A stretch of 64,000 nucleotides of DNA, from contig NZ_VIKX01000264.1 in the NCBI RefSeq assembly GCF_009711935.1, positions 1-64,000 of the forward strand. Reading direction: 5' to 3'. Below, one piece after another: positions 8,060 to 16,175 of this stretch. Position numbers and translations under genes: made by a program. The notes under the pieces are model-generated. The model was not told the origin of the DNA. It made no database searches and worked only from the letters and a program-made list of their open reading frames with translations. The DNA comes from Dolichospermum sp. UHCC 0259. Lineage in GTDB: Bacteria > Cyanobacteriota > Cyanobacteriia > Cyanobacteriales > Nostocaceae. Every line of letters begins with the position of its first letter. Positions within the stretch are counted from its first letter, which is position 1.

Positions 8060-9304
8060 ATGTTGAACACAGAAGAGCAGAATTTACATGATCAGACAGA
8101 TAACAGAGAAGTTCTGGTCAGGGTTGAGAATGTATCAAAAAAGTTTTGCCGCAGTTTGAAGAAGTCCCTGTGGTATGGGGTGCAGGATATAGGGTCGGAG
8201 ATGATGGGGATCAAGTATAAGCATGAACTCAGACCTGATGAGTTTTGGTCAGTCAAGGATGTGAGTTTTGAGTTGCGTCGCGGGGAATGTTTAGGATTAA
8301 TTGGCCGCAATGGAGCAGGGAAGAGTACCCTTTTGCGTATTTTGAATGGCTTAATTAAGCCAGATCGAGGGCGCATTGAGATTAATGGTCAGGTGGGGGG
8401 ACTAATAGCTTTGGGGGCTGGGTTTAACCCGATTTTGACAGGGAGGGAAAATATTTATGTCAATGGCTCTATTTTGGGGTTGAGTAAGGCGGAAATTGAT
8501 GCCAAGTTTGAGGAAATTATTGATTTTGCGGAGATAGGAGAGTTTATTGATGCACCTGTTCAAACTTATAGTTCGGGGATGAATGTTAGACTAGGGTTTG
8601 CAGTAGCAGCGGTACTGATTCAACCAGATGTTTTGTTGTTGGATGAAGTATTAGCAGTGGGAGATATTGGATTTACGATTAAATGTTTAAATGCAATGCG
8701 ACATTTATCGAATAAATCTGCTGTAATCTTTGTTTCTCATAGTATGCAATATGTATCTAGCTTCTGTAATAGAGTAATGGTAATGAAAGAAGGACAGAAC
8801 CTGATTGAGTCATCAATAATTGGCGAGGCGATTGACGTATATTTATCTTTATTTCCTGTAGATGAAAATATTGCAGGAAGCGGTGAGGCTTCCATAGTCT
8901 CAGTCTGGCTAAGATGCCAAGAAACAGGTGAAAATGGCATACATGGAGTAAAAGTTCCTCATGGGACAAGCTTAATCCTTGAAGTTGAAATACAAAGCCA
9001 TCTAGAGAGTCAACTTTGGATGCAAATTGATACACAGGGATTTGTTCCAGTGATGGCATCAAGGATTTTAGATGAGGGTAATAATCCTTTATTCTTTTCT
9101 CCAGGAAGGCATAAGATTAAATTGAACTTAGGCAAGATAGAGTTTAATGCTGGGCAATATTCAATTATATTAGGTTTGGTAGACCCTCTAAGACGAGTAA
9201 GTTTGTGTAGACATCAAGGAATAGCTTCTTTTCAGGTGATTTCGGATACTGTGGAATGGGGCTACGTTGTCAGGCATTTGGTAGCGGAATCAGTAGGTAT
9301 CTGA
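8060..9304 (+). CDS. wzt: ABC transporter ATPase for polysaccharide export (Wzt-like) with C-terminal glycan-recognition domain
   Basis: The protein has 414 residues. The nucleotide-binding domain shows Walker A GRNGAGKST (residues 82-90), signature SSGMNVRL (from 171), Walker B VLLLDEVLAVGD (191-202) and the switch His in VSHS. After about residue 250 there is a beta-rich extension of about 160 residues, the Wzt C-terminal carbohydrate-binding type of domain, which in O-antigen systems recognises the finished, end-modified chain. This links export to a particular glycan terminus. It works with the permease at 7169. Its length fits Wzt proteins with a C-domain rather than short capsule KpsT ATPases. 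Confidence 0.9.
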   Translation: MLNTEEQNLHDQTDNREVLVRVENVSKKFCRSLKKSLWYGVQDIGSEMMGIKYKHELRPDEFWSVKDVSFELRRGECLGLIGRNGAGKSTLLRILNGLIKPDRGRIEINGQVGGLIALGAGFNPILTGRENIYVNGSILGLSKAEIDAKFEEIIDFAEIGEFIDAPVQTYSSGMNVRLGFAVAAVLIQPDVLLLDEVLAVGDIGFTIKCLNAMRHLSNKSAVIFVSHSMQYVSSFCNRVMVMKEGQNLIESSIIGEAIDVYLSLFPVDENIAGSGEASIVSVWLRCQETGENGIHGVKVPHGTSLILEVEIQSHLESQLWMQIDTQGFVPVMASRILDEGNNPLFFSPGRHKIKLNLGKIEFNAGQYSIILGLVDPLRRVSLCRHQGIASFQVISDTVEWGYVVRHLVAESVGI

Positions 9305-9406
9305 AATAAGATTGGTCATGCTGTGTCAATCATTTTTCACTTTCATATAACTTATGCTAAATTTGAGACCGTATTAATTTTAACATCATTTCTTAAAACA
9401 AATCCA

Positions 9407-10600
9407 ATGCTAAATCAACTTTCCGAACTTGCATATTTTGGTGGAGAACCAAAATTCAAGGAAAAACTATTTGTAGGTCGTCCAAATATCGGAAATCGAG
9501 ATATTCTTCTCAATAGAATTAATGATATGTTAGATCGCCGTTGGTTATCTAACAATGGAGTATTCGTCCAAGAATTTGAGCAGAGACTAGCAGATTATTT
9601 AGGAGTTAAGCACTGTATCGCCGTTTGTAACGGTACTATCGCCCTAGAGTTGGTCATTCGTGCCTTAGAATTAAAAGGAGAGGTGATTATTCCTTCCTTT
9701 ACCTTTATTGCCACAGCCCATGCTTTACAATGGCAGGAGATTACCCCGGTTTTTTGTGACGTTGACCCTAAAACCCATACCCTGAATCCGGCTAAGGTGG
9801 AATCTTTGATTACACCGCGGACATCGGGGATTATGGGTGTCCATGTTTGGGGACAGCCTTGTGATGTTGAATCTTTGACCGAAATTGCTGACAAGCACCA
9901 ACTCAAGCTGATGTTTGATGCTTCTCATGCTTTTGGTTGTTCTCATCAAGGAAAAATGATTGGTAACTTTGGTAATGCTGAGGTATTTAGCTTTCATGCT
10001 ACTAAGTTTATCAATGCTTTTGAAGGAGGTGCAATAGTCACCAATGACGATGACTTAAATCAAAAATTGCGGTTGATGAAAAACTTTGGTTTTTCTGGTT
10101 TTGATAATGTCATTTACTTAGGTACTAATGGTAAAATGTCTGAAGTTTCCGCCGCTATGGGGTTAACTTCCCTAGAGAGCATAGAGGAGTTTATAGAAGT
10201 CAATCGCCGTAATTATTACTGTTATCGGGAAAGTTTAGCTAATATTCCGGGAATTACTTTATTTCCTGTCAATGAAGCCGAAAAACATAACTATCAGTAT
10301 ATTGTTTTGGAGGTAGATGAGGAACAAAGCAAAGTTAGCCGAGACTTATTAATTAAGATTCTTCATGCTGAAAATGTGATCGCTAGACGCTATTTTTATC
10401 CAGGTTGTCATCGGATGCAACCCTATCGCTCCTATTTTCCCCATGCTTGCTTATTGCTACCTGAAACCGAAAAATTAACTCAAAGAGTTTTAATTTTACC
10501 TACAGGAACAACAATTTCTGAAGATGATATTAATAAAGTGTGCAGCATTATTAAGTTTTGTATTTATAATTTTTCTGAAATTACGATGTACAAAAAATAA
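9407..10600 (+). CDS. DegT/DnrJ/EryC1 sugar aminotransferase (VioA-like)
   Basis: A PLP-dependent aminotransferase of the sugar-aminotransferase (DegT) family. I take the ATG at 9407 as start (397 residues, the family norm); a frame from 9323 only adds an unrelated 28 residues. Visible motifs are GTIALELVIRAL (PLP phosphate region), FDASHAFG (Asp binding the pyridine nitrogen) and SFHATKFINAFEGG with the Schiff-base lysine. The sequence resembles enzymes that aminate dTDP-4-keto-6-deoxyglucose at C4 (VioA/DesI group). The next gene is a matching 4-amino-sugar formyltransferase, which supports that assignment. Position of amination (C3 or C4) is inferred, not shown. Confidence 0.82.
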   Translation: MLNQLSELAYFGGEPKFKEKLFVGRPNIGNRDILLNRINDMLDRRWLSNNGVFVQEFEQRLADYLGVKHCIAVCNGTIALELVIRALELKGEVIIPSFTFIATAHALQWQEITPVFCDVDPKTHTLNPAKVESLITPRTSGIMGVHVWGQPCDVESLTEIADKHQLKLMFDASHAFGCSHQGKMIGNFGNAEVFSFHATKFINAFEGGAIVTNDDDLNQKLRLMKNFGFSGFDNVIYLGTNGKMSEVSAAMGLTSLESIEEFIEVNRRNYYCYRESLANIPGITLFPVNEAEKHNYQYIVLEVDEEQSKVSRDLLIKILHAENVIARRYFYPGCHRMQPYRSYFPHACLLLPETEKLTQRVLILPTGTTISEDDINKVCSIIKFCIYNFSEITMYKK

Positions 10601-10636
10601 AAAGCTAACTTCAGCCAATATTTAGGAGATTAACTA

Positions 10637-11395
10637 ATGAGTAATGATTTACAAAATACTCAAAAAAGAGTTCTAGTTGTTTCAGACAATCCAGAACTGA
10701 CATCTTTTTTTCAAAATGAGTGGAATAATCAAAATTTAGAAGAAATTGCCACCGTAGAATATCGTTATTCTAGTAACAATAAAAACCCTGAGAAAATGCT
10801 AATGCTTGGATGTAGTAAAATCAATGTAAAACTCATAAATTTTTGCCAACAAGCCAAAGATAAGTATGATTTAATCATTTCAATTCATTGTAAACAGATT
10901 TTTCCTAAACAACTTGTTGATTCAGTTGTTTGTGTTAATTTACATCCTGGTTTCAATCCTTATAATCGTGGATGGTATCCTCAGATTTTTTCCATAATCA
11001 ATAAGCTGCCAATAGGAGCAACACTTCATATTATGGATTCAGAGATAGACCATGGACTAATAATTGCTCAAAAAGAAGTCTTAATCAAAAATAGTGATAC
11101 TTCATTAGATGTTTATAGGCGAGTTATATCCGTAGAAAAAGATTTAATTAAAGAAAATCTTGTTTCTCTTGTAAAACAAAGTTATACAGCCACAAAATCA
11201 GCTAATGATGGTGATTACAATTCTATTGCTGATTTTAAGGAGCTATGTAAATTAGATATGAATGCCATAGGCAGTCTTCAAGAACATATTGATTTATTGA
11301 GAGCTTTAACCCACGGTGAACATCAAAATGCTTATTTTGTTGACAATGACAACAACAAGATTTATGTTAGTATTAATTTGAAAGTTGTTGAATAA
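10637..11395 (+). CDS. Sugar N-formyltransferase (VioF/dTDP-4-amino-4,6-dideoxyglucose formyltransferase-like)
   Basis: The 252-residue protein belongs to the methionyl-tRNA-formyltransferase fold. SIHCKQIFP and NLHPGFNPYNRGWYPQ, followed by IDHG about 35 residues later, hold the Asn-His-Asp catalytic triad. The NPYNRGWYPQ wording is typical of enzymes that transfer formyl from N10-formyl-tetrahydrofolate to dTDP-4-amino-4,6-dideoxyglucose. The short C-terminal part (about residues 200-252) is a partial second domain as in VioF-type enzymes. It follows the aminotransferase gene with AGGAGATTAACTA as ribosome-binding region. Product of the pair would be an N-formylated 4-amino-4,6-dideoxyhexose (Qui4NFo-type) incorporated into the glycan. 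Confidence 0.78.
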   Translation: MSNDLQNTQKRVLVVSDNPELTSFFQNEWNNQNLEEIATVEYRYSSNNKNPEKMLMLGCSKINVKLINFCQQAKDKYDLIISIHCKQIFPKQLVDSVVCVNLHPGFNPYNRGWYPQIFSIINKLPIGATLHIMDSEIDHGLIIAQKEVLIKNSDTSLDVYRRVISVEKDLIKENLVSLVKQSYTATKSANDGDYNSIADFKELCKLDMNAIGSLQEHIDLLRALTHGEHQNAYFVDNDNNKIYVSINLKVVE

Positions 11396-11430
11396 AAGTT
11401 ATTTTTTTATCCTAAAAAGAGGGGAGTTAA

Positions 11431-11574
11431 ATGTTTCTTAATAATACAAAAAGTTTAGTTAATAAAAACTGTCAAGCTTTTACAATTTATGCAGGTTGTC
11501 CACTAAAGCACATTGCACATCGAAAACAGGATATCCTCGAAATTGAAAAAGCTTTCCTAGAATCTGAAAAATAA
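11431..11574 (+). pseudogene. C-terminal remnant of a hexapeptide-repeat acetyltransferase
   Basis: A 47-codon frame starts at an ATG preceded by GAGGGGAG. Its second half reads FTIYAGCPLKHIAHRK, then EIEKAFL, which is the usual C-terminus of left-handed beta-helix O-acetyltransferases (compare YAGNPAKPIKKR in the gene at 37745). The helix itself and the catalytic histidine are absent, so no activity is expected. It might still be translated as a micropeptide because the ribosome-binding site is good. The remaining gap from 11396 to 11722 is AT-rich with nothing else recognisable. Confidence 0.6.
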
Positions 11575-11722
11575 TTTATTCTTTGATTATGCTTGACTTC
11601 ATTTATGATTTTATTAACTTAAGCATAAATTCAAAAGTTAAATGTTAGGATATAGACAGATTTCAATAATTATAATTCTTGTTCCTTTTGTCTAATCTGA
11701 AACATCTAAAGTTAATTAATCT

Positions 11723-12736
11723 ATGTATTCACTCAAACCCCTTGTCACTATTTGCTGTATTACCTATAACCACGAAAACTTTATTAGAGAAGCTATTGAT
11801 AGCTTTTTAATGCAAAAAACAAACTTCCCTATAGAAATTATTATTCACGATGATGCTTCCACAGATAATACTGCTAATATTATCAAAGAATATCAGGCAA
11901 AGCATCCTAATTTAATTAAGCCAATATTTCAAACTCAAAATCAGTATTCTCTTAGAGGTTTTGGTTTTTTTTCAGATATGTTCGAGAAGGCAGAAGGTAA
12001 ATATATTGCCATCTGTGAGGGTGATGACTACTGGACAGATCCTCTTAAATTGCAAAAACAAGTTGATTTTTTGGAAACAAATCCCGACTTTGCCATTTGC
12101 TTTCATAAAGTCAAAATCTGGGAGGAGGGACAACTCAAAGATGATTATATAACTAGCGTTACCTCTGTATCTACTACTATTCTTGATTTAGCAAAAGGCA
12201 ACTATATACATACTCCTTCTTGTCTATTTAGAAACAACACAGCAAAAATATTAGGGGCGAATTTTCACGCATCTCCTTTAGGAGATTATTACATACATAT
12301 GATGAATGCCCAATATGGTAATATTTTCTATATAGATGAAGCTATGGCTGTCTATAGAGTTCACAGCAATTCTACCTTCTCCAGCCAAAGTAGTACTTAT
12401 CGGATTGCCAAAACCCTAGAAGCAATAGAAGCAATTTATAAAGACTTACAAATACAAGAAGTGGAAGTGAGACAACAATTAATAGATACACATATTCGTT
12501 TCACTATTTATATCTACGATCAATTGTTGTCAACAACAGATTTAAAAAATACAATTGCAACTTTTTATCCTCATGAATATAGATTGAGACTCATAGGAAA
12601 TTTGATTAATTCAGAGGAGAAAACAAAAAACTTAGAAGATAAGATTGAATCTATTAGGTGGTTAACAAGGATGCTTGCAAGCAGGATTAAGAAGCGCATA
12701 TTTAAACTATTCACTCAAAAAGAAACATCCACCTAA
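11723..12736 (+). CDS. Glycosyltransferase family 2
   Basis: A GT-A fold transferase of 337 residues. It begins LVTICCITYNHENFI, then IIIHDDASTDNT for nucleotide binding, GKYIAICEGDDYW with the metal-binding DxD-type motif, and a C-terminal helical extension that probably touches the membrane. It resembles transferases of O-antigen clusters beginning with a CITYNH motif. Donor and linkage are unknown. Ribosome-binding site is weak. The gene lies in the part of the locus with the lowest GC and without HIP1 sites, compatible with acquisition by transfer. Confidence 0.88.
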   Translation: MYSLKPLVTICCITYNHENFIREAIDSFLMQKTNFPIEIIIHDDASTDNTANIIKEYQAKHPNLIKPIFQTQNQYSLRGFGFFSDMFEKAEGKYIAICEGDDYWTDPLKLQKQVDFLETNPDFAICFHKVKIWEEGQLKDDYITSVTSVSTTILDLAKGNYIHTPSCLFRNNTAKILGANFHASPLGDYYIHMMNAQYGNIFYIDEAMAVYRVHSNSTFSSQSSTYRIAKTLEAIEAIYKDLQIQEVEVRQQLIDTHIRFTIYIYDQLLSTTDLKNTIATFYPHEYRLRLIGNLINSEEKTKNLEDKIESIRWLTRMLASRIKKRIFKLFTQKETST

Positions 12737-12815
12737 AACAGATTGCAACCTATCGTTAAATCTTACGATAACATATACACTAGGCTACAGGTAAACACGC
12801 TATATTTACATACTT

Positions 12816-13856
12816 ATGAAGTCTTTTATCTCAGTCTGTATCCCAACTTATAATGGTCAAAAGTACCTTAAAGAAACTCTTGACAGTGTCTTTATACAAA
12901 CATATAAAGACTTTGAGATTGTAATTGTTGACGATCAATCTACTGATGATACTTACGCCTTAGCCTTAGAATATGCTCAAAAAGATAATCGTATTAGGTT
13001 ATTCCGAAATGAAACAAACTTAGGTTTAGTCGGCAATTGGAATCGCTGTGTTGAGATTGCACAAGGTGAATGGATTAAATTTGTTTTTCAAGATGACTTG
13101 ATTACGCATGACTGTCTAGAGAAAATGATGGCTTCGGTTAAAGATGATGACACAATTATTTTTTGTAGCCGCAACTTTATTTTTGATGATACTATCCCCG
13201 AAAGCAAGAAACAATGGTTTTTAAATCATGCTCAATTAATAACAGATCTATTTTTAAATCTTTCTCATATTTCACCTGAAACTTATAGTGAAATTGTTCT
13301 ACAAAATATTGGCTTGAACATAGTTGGAGAGCCAACTGTAGTAATGCTACACCGCTCTGCTTTTCATCGTTTTGGACTATTCGATCCTAATCTCATTCAA
13401 CTCGTAGATCACGAATATTGGACAAGAATAGCTACAAATGTGGGAATAACATATATACCTGAAGTATTAGCAACCTTTAGAGTTCATGCTAACGCAACAA
13501 CAACAAGAAATTATCAATTTGGGAATTATCGTGCTGATTGTATAGATACAAACATTATTCTAAATAATATTGTTTTTCACCCTATATATTTACCTCTTAG
13601 ATCTGTAGCTTTTCGACTTTCTCCTTCAATTGATTTAATCTTGTTATTAAGGAACTCTGCCCGTTCAGCTTGGCTGCAAGCAATAAGAAATTCAGATCCA
13701 TCATTGTTAAATGAGTGGGATAAAATTTCTGAAACTTATCCAGCATTAAAACTTATGGCTAGTCGAACATATTTGCAAGAATTTTCAGAATATGTAAAAT
13801 CAAAAAAAATGTCAGTTAAGCATCGTTTAAAACATTTCAAAAGGTTCATTAAGTGA
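12816..13856 (+). CDS. Glycosyltransferase family 2
   Basis: The 346-residue protein opens with FISVCIPTYNGQKYL, then IVIVDDQSTDDT, and EWIKFVFQDDLI as the DxD-type metal site. GEPTVVMLHRSAF and LVDHEYWTRIA form the acceptor-side half. After about residue 250 the sequence is helical and basic near its end (VKHRLKHFKRF), suggesting peripheral membrane contact. It should add one sugar residue to a lipid-linked oligosaccharide. It follows the previous GT2 by 79 bases and is probably part of the same transcript. Confidence 0.88.
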   Translation: MKSFISVCIPTYNGQKYLKETLDSVFIQTYKDFEIVIVDDQSTDDTYALALEYAQKDNRIRLFRNETNLGLVGNWNRCVEIAQGEWIKFVFQDDLITHDCLEKMMASVKDDDTIIFCSRNFIFDDTIPESKKQWFLNHAQLITDLFLNLSHISPETYSEIVLQNIGLNIVGEPTVVMLHRSAFHRFGLFDPNLIQLVDHEYWTRIATNVGITYIPEVLATFRVHANATTTRNYQFGNYRADCIDTNIILNNIVFHPIYLPLRSVAFRLSPSIDLILLLRNSARSAWLQAIRNSDPSLLNEWDKISETYPALKLMASRTYLQEFSEYVKSKKMSVKHRLKHFKRFIK

Positions 13857-13883
13857 ATTTAAAAATTAAGCTATCAAATTAAT

Positions 13884-14011
13884 AAGTAGGTGGGCGGAGG
13901 AAAATCAAAATATATTTCGTTTTGTGAAATGGCTAAAACTCAACCACAATAACGCATTGAGGTAAATTTACATATCGTTACACATTTGGGTTATTTTACG
14001 TCCACCTACTT
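13884..14011 (+). repeat. MITE-like element with 10-bp inverted ends
   Basis: About 128 bases bounded by AAGTAGGTGG at the left and its exact inverse CCACCTACTT at the right. The next bases also match imperfectly in inverted orientation (GCGGAGGAAAAT against ACGTAAAATAAC). There is no coding capacity. The layout is that of a non-autonomous insertion element, but no clear target duplication is visible. No full-length relative is seen in this window. Confidence 0.55.
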
Positions 14012-14040
14012 ACTTAAATACAGCCTACTTAATGATTAAG

Positions 14041-14100
14041 GGATACGTTGGGGTGTGGGGCGTAGCCCCACGCAGGGGTGAAACCCCTGCACCCCATACT
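14041..14100 (+). repeat. Palindromic interspersed repeat
   Basis: Two nested hairpins, GTGGGGCGTAGCCCCAC and AGGGGTGAAACCCCT, flanked by GGGTG at left and CACCC at right. This GC-rich palindrome stands out against AT-rich surroundings and is typical of short interspersed cyanobacterial repeats. It could also act as a transcript-stabilising or terminating hairpin. Confidence 0.6.
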
Positions 14101-14160
14101 ACAGAAGCCTAAAAAAGACTGTAATTCTTAAATGGCTATTAGGTTAGTTAAGAAATGTTT

Positions 14161-14270
14161 ATTCTAAACCTCCAGTATCAGTATTAGATACCGAGAAAAT
14201 ATCCAAAAAATTTGGATCATTTCTACTCCATTGGCAAAACAATATAGGTAGCATTAAAAAAATCTTTTAG
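14161..14270 (+). pseudogene. 3' remnant of an RmlD-like sugar-nucleotide reductase
   Basis: A frame without start reads KPPVSVLDTEKISKKFG and LHWQNNIGSIKKIF, then TAG at 14268. This looks like the C-terminus of dTDP-4-dehydrorhamnose reductases (the usual wording is RP.NS.LDTSK......W), although only about 35 codons remain. With the MITE-like element and hairpin just upstream it marks a third junction where a gene was lost. The rest of the gap 13857-14321 shows nothing more. Confidence 0.45.
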
Positions 14271-14321
14271 TTTTATCAGCAAACCTACTTAGATAAATCC
14301 ATTTTATTTGTTTCTAAAAAT

Positions 14322-15344
14322 ATGCCAAAAGTTAGTGTAATCATCCCCAACTACAATCATGCTAAATTTTTAGTGCAACGTATCGAAACCGTTCTTAACC
14401 AGACATTTCAGGATTTCGAGATTATTTTTCTTGATGATGCTTCGACAGACAATAGTAAGGAAGTCTTTTCTAACTACTCAAACCACCCCAAAATTAGTCA
14501 TGCTATTTTCAATGAAGCCAATAGCGGCTCTCCTTTTAAGCAGTGGAATAAAGGTTTCGGACTAGTAACGGGTGAATATATCTGGATAGCGGAATCTGAC
14601 GATTATGCAGAACCAACAATCCTTGAAAAACTTGTTCAAAAATTAGATTCTTATCCTATGGTTGGATTGGTATACTCTCAATCATGGCAAGTTGATGAAA
14701 ATGGAACTATTGGTTCAACACTAGTTAAGTGGACAGACGATTTGGATCGCTCTAAATGGTTAAATGACTTTAATGCGGATGGCATGGATGAATGTAAAAA
14801 TTATTTTTCAGTAAAATGTGTAATTCCAAATGCTAGCGCTGTATTATTCCGTAATCAATTTATTTTTGAATTAGATTCGGATATAGAGAAACTTAAGCTT
14901 TGTGGAGATTGGCTTTTTTGGATCAAAATATTACTTAAGTCTGATTTATCTTTTATTACAGAGCCACTTAATTATTTTCGCCAACATGGCAACACAGCAC
15001 GGGTGAGAACAAAATTTGAAATTCAGGTATTAGAACAAGTCATTATTCTTAATTACTTATCTTTATCAGTAAAAATACCCAAAAAAGTTCTCTATCAAAG
15101 TATTTCTAATTTAGTCAAACGCTACTTCAGACATATTTACTTGGAACCCCTTAATTATAAAGACCTTTTAAAATTTTACAAACAGACTATTATTAATAGT
15201 AAACTTAAGCTAACTCCGTATTATTACATTGCTATTAATACTGATTTTTTAGTGTGCACATTTCTATTATTAAGGTATAAATTTGGGGTTAAGACTAGAA
15301 TAAAGAATTTATTCAAAAAAGGTCAACCTGTAAAAATTCAGTGA
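14322..15344 (+). CDS. Glycosyltransferase family 2
   Basis: A 340-residue GT-A enzyme. VSVIIPNYNHAKFL starts the domain, IIFLDDASTDNS binds the nucleotide, EYIWIAESDDY carries the DxD-type motif, and CGDWLFWIKILLKS corresponds to the general-base ED/GDW region. The helical tail ends with RIKNLFKKGQ. The gene stands alone between two degraded stretches (13857-14321 and 15345-15866), so it may be transcribed by read-through or from its own promoter. No promoter could be assigned with confidence. Confidence 0.87.
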   Translation: MPKVSVIIPNYNHAKFLVQRIETVLNQTFQDFEIIFLDDASTDNSKEVFSNYSNHPKISHAIFNEANSGSPFKQWNKGFGLVTGEYIWIAESDDYAEPTILEKLVQKLDSYPMVGLVYSQSWQVDENGTIGSTLVKWTDDLDRSKWLNDFNADGMDECKNYFSVKCVIPNASAVLFRNQFIFELDSDIEKLKLCGDWLFWIKILLKSDLSFITEPLNYFRQHGNTARVRTKFEIQVLEQVIILNYLSLSVKIPKKVLYQSISNLVKRYFRHIYLEPLNYKDLLKFYKQTIINSKLKLTPYYYIAINTDFLVCTFLLLRYKFGVKTRIKNLFKKGQPVKIQ

Positions 15345-15372
15345 TTTAGCTAATGGAAGCAGTTGTAAACTA

Positions 15373-15476
15373 GATTTTCTGCCATTGACCATTGAGCTCA
15401 AAGACCTTATGGATAGCTAAGGCACGAGAGCCAATGGGCCGCCAACTCATACCCTTTTTCTTTTGACGATGCCCGA
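15373..15476 (-). pseudogene. Transposase C-terminal remnant
   Basis: Read on the minus strand this piece gives GHRQKKKGMSW, then RPIGSRALAIHKVFELNGQW, wording like the C-terminal end of DDE transposases of cyanobacteria (KG/RG-M-W, G..AL..K...LNG.W). No start, catalytic domain or terminal repeats are left. Family cannot be stated. It documents past insertion-sequence activity beside the deleted epimerase gene. Confidence 0.4.
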
Positions 15477-15866
15477 CTACTCCATTGTTACTAGTACAGC
15501 TTATTTAGAAAAGGTGTAGCACAGAGCAAGCTTCAGTTTGAAAGTGAATATAAATACTTAGAAATCTAAATATAAATGCTTAGGATGAGAAATTGGGATA
15601 TCTTGCTTAAGCGCAATTACAGCAGTTTTGGATCAAACCCGCCACAAGAAAAGAGTCCCAGGGCATAGCCCCGTCTTGGTTTTAGCATTTTAGCTGTGGC
15701 ACAACTGATCAGAATTTGCTGTAAATGAGAGTCTTATTTCCAGGAAATCATCTATGATAAATTTCTATAGAGAGTACTTTATAATTAGGCAGATCTAAAT
15801 GAGGTGCAAAAGGGCGAACTAGAAGTACTGAGTAACATATCTCAATTCAAGGAAGTAAAGATATTT
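15477..15866. other. Intergenic region without recognised gene
   Basis: About 390 AT-rich bases between the transposase remnant and the deleted epimerase. A GC-rich piece around 15655-15680 (CCCAGGGCATAGCCCCG) resembles fragments of interspersed repeats. No intact frame or RNA gene was seen. Confidence 0.4.
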
Positions 15867-16175
15867 GTGAAAATATTAGTAACTGGAGTAGCTGGGTTTA
15901 TTGGTTTTCATTTAGCTAATCGATTGCTAGCTTATTACAAACTTTATAATATCGGTAATAATCAGCCTGTATCTTTAATGCGTTTTATTGAAGTAATAGA
16001 GCAGTCTTTAGGTAAAGTAGCTAAAAAAAATTTTCTACCAATGCAGCAAGGGGATGTGCCAATTACGTATGCTGATGTTACGGATTTGATTGAGGACGTG
16101 GGTTTTCGACCAGATACTCGAATTGAGGTGGGAGTTGTCAAGTTTGTACAGTGGTATCGAAAATATTATGCATAA
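15867..16175 (+). pseudogene. NAD-dependent epimerase (UDP-glucuronate 4-epimerase type) with internal deletion
   Basis: From a GTG at 15867 the frame gives KILVTGVAGFIGFHLANRLL, the Rossmann NAD-binding start of capsule-type UDP-glucuronate 4-epimerases. It then jumps directly to YKLYNIGNNQPVSLMRFIE and GDVPITYADVTDLIEDVGF, which belong to the last third. About 200 residues, including the catalytic Tyr-x-x-x-Lys, are missing, yet the frame stays open through the junction near 15930. The remaining 102 codons cannot make an active enzyme. The end overlaps the next gene by eight bases, so the remnant may be kept for translational coupling. Start from the upstream frame at 15804 is unlikely. Confidence 0.85.

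Noticed and set aside
9323-9406. Longer N-terminus for the sugar aminotransferase
   Set aside because: 28 hydrophobic/aromatic residues unlike the family; the ATG at 9407 gives the standard length.
16090-16167. Longer N-terminus for the GT4 at 16168
   Set aside because: The extra residues are a shadow of the epimerase remnant; the GT4 fold begins after the ATG at 16168.
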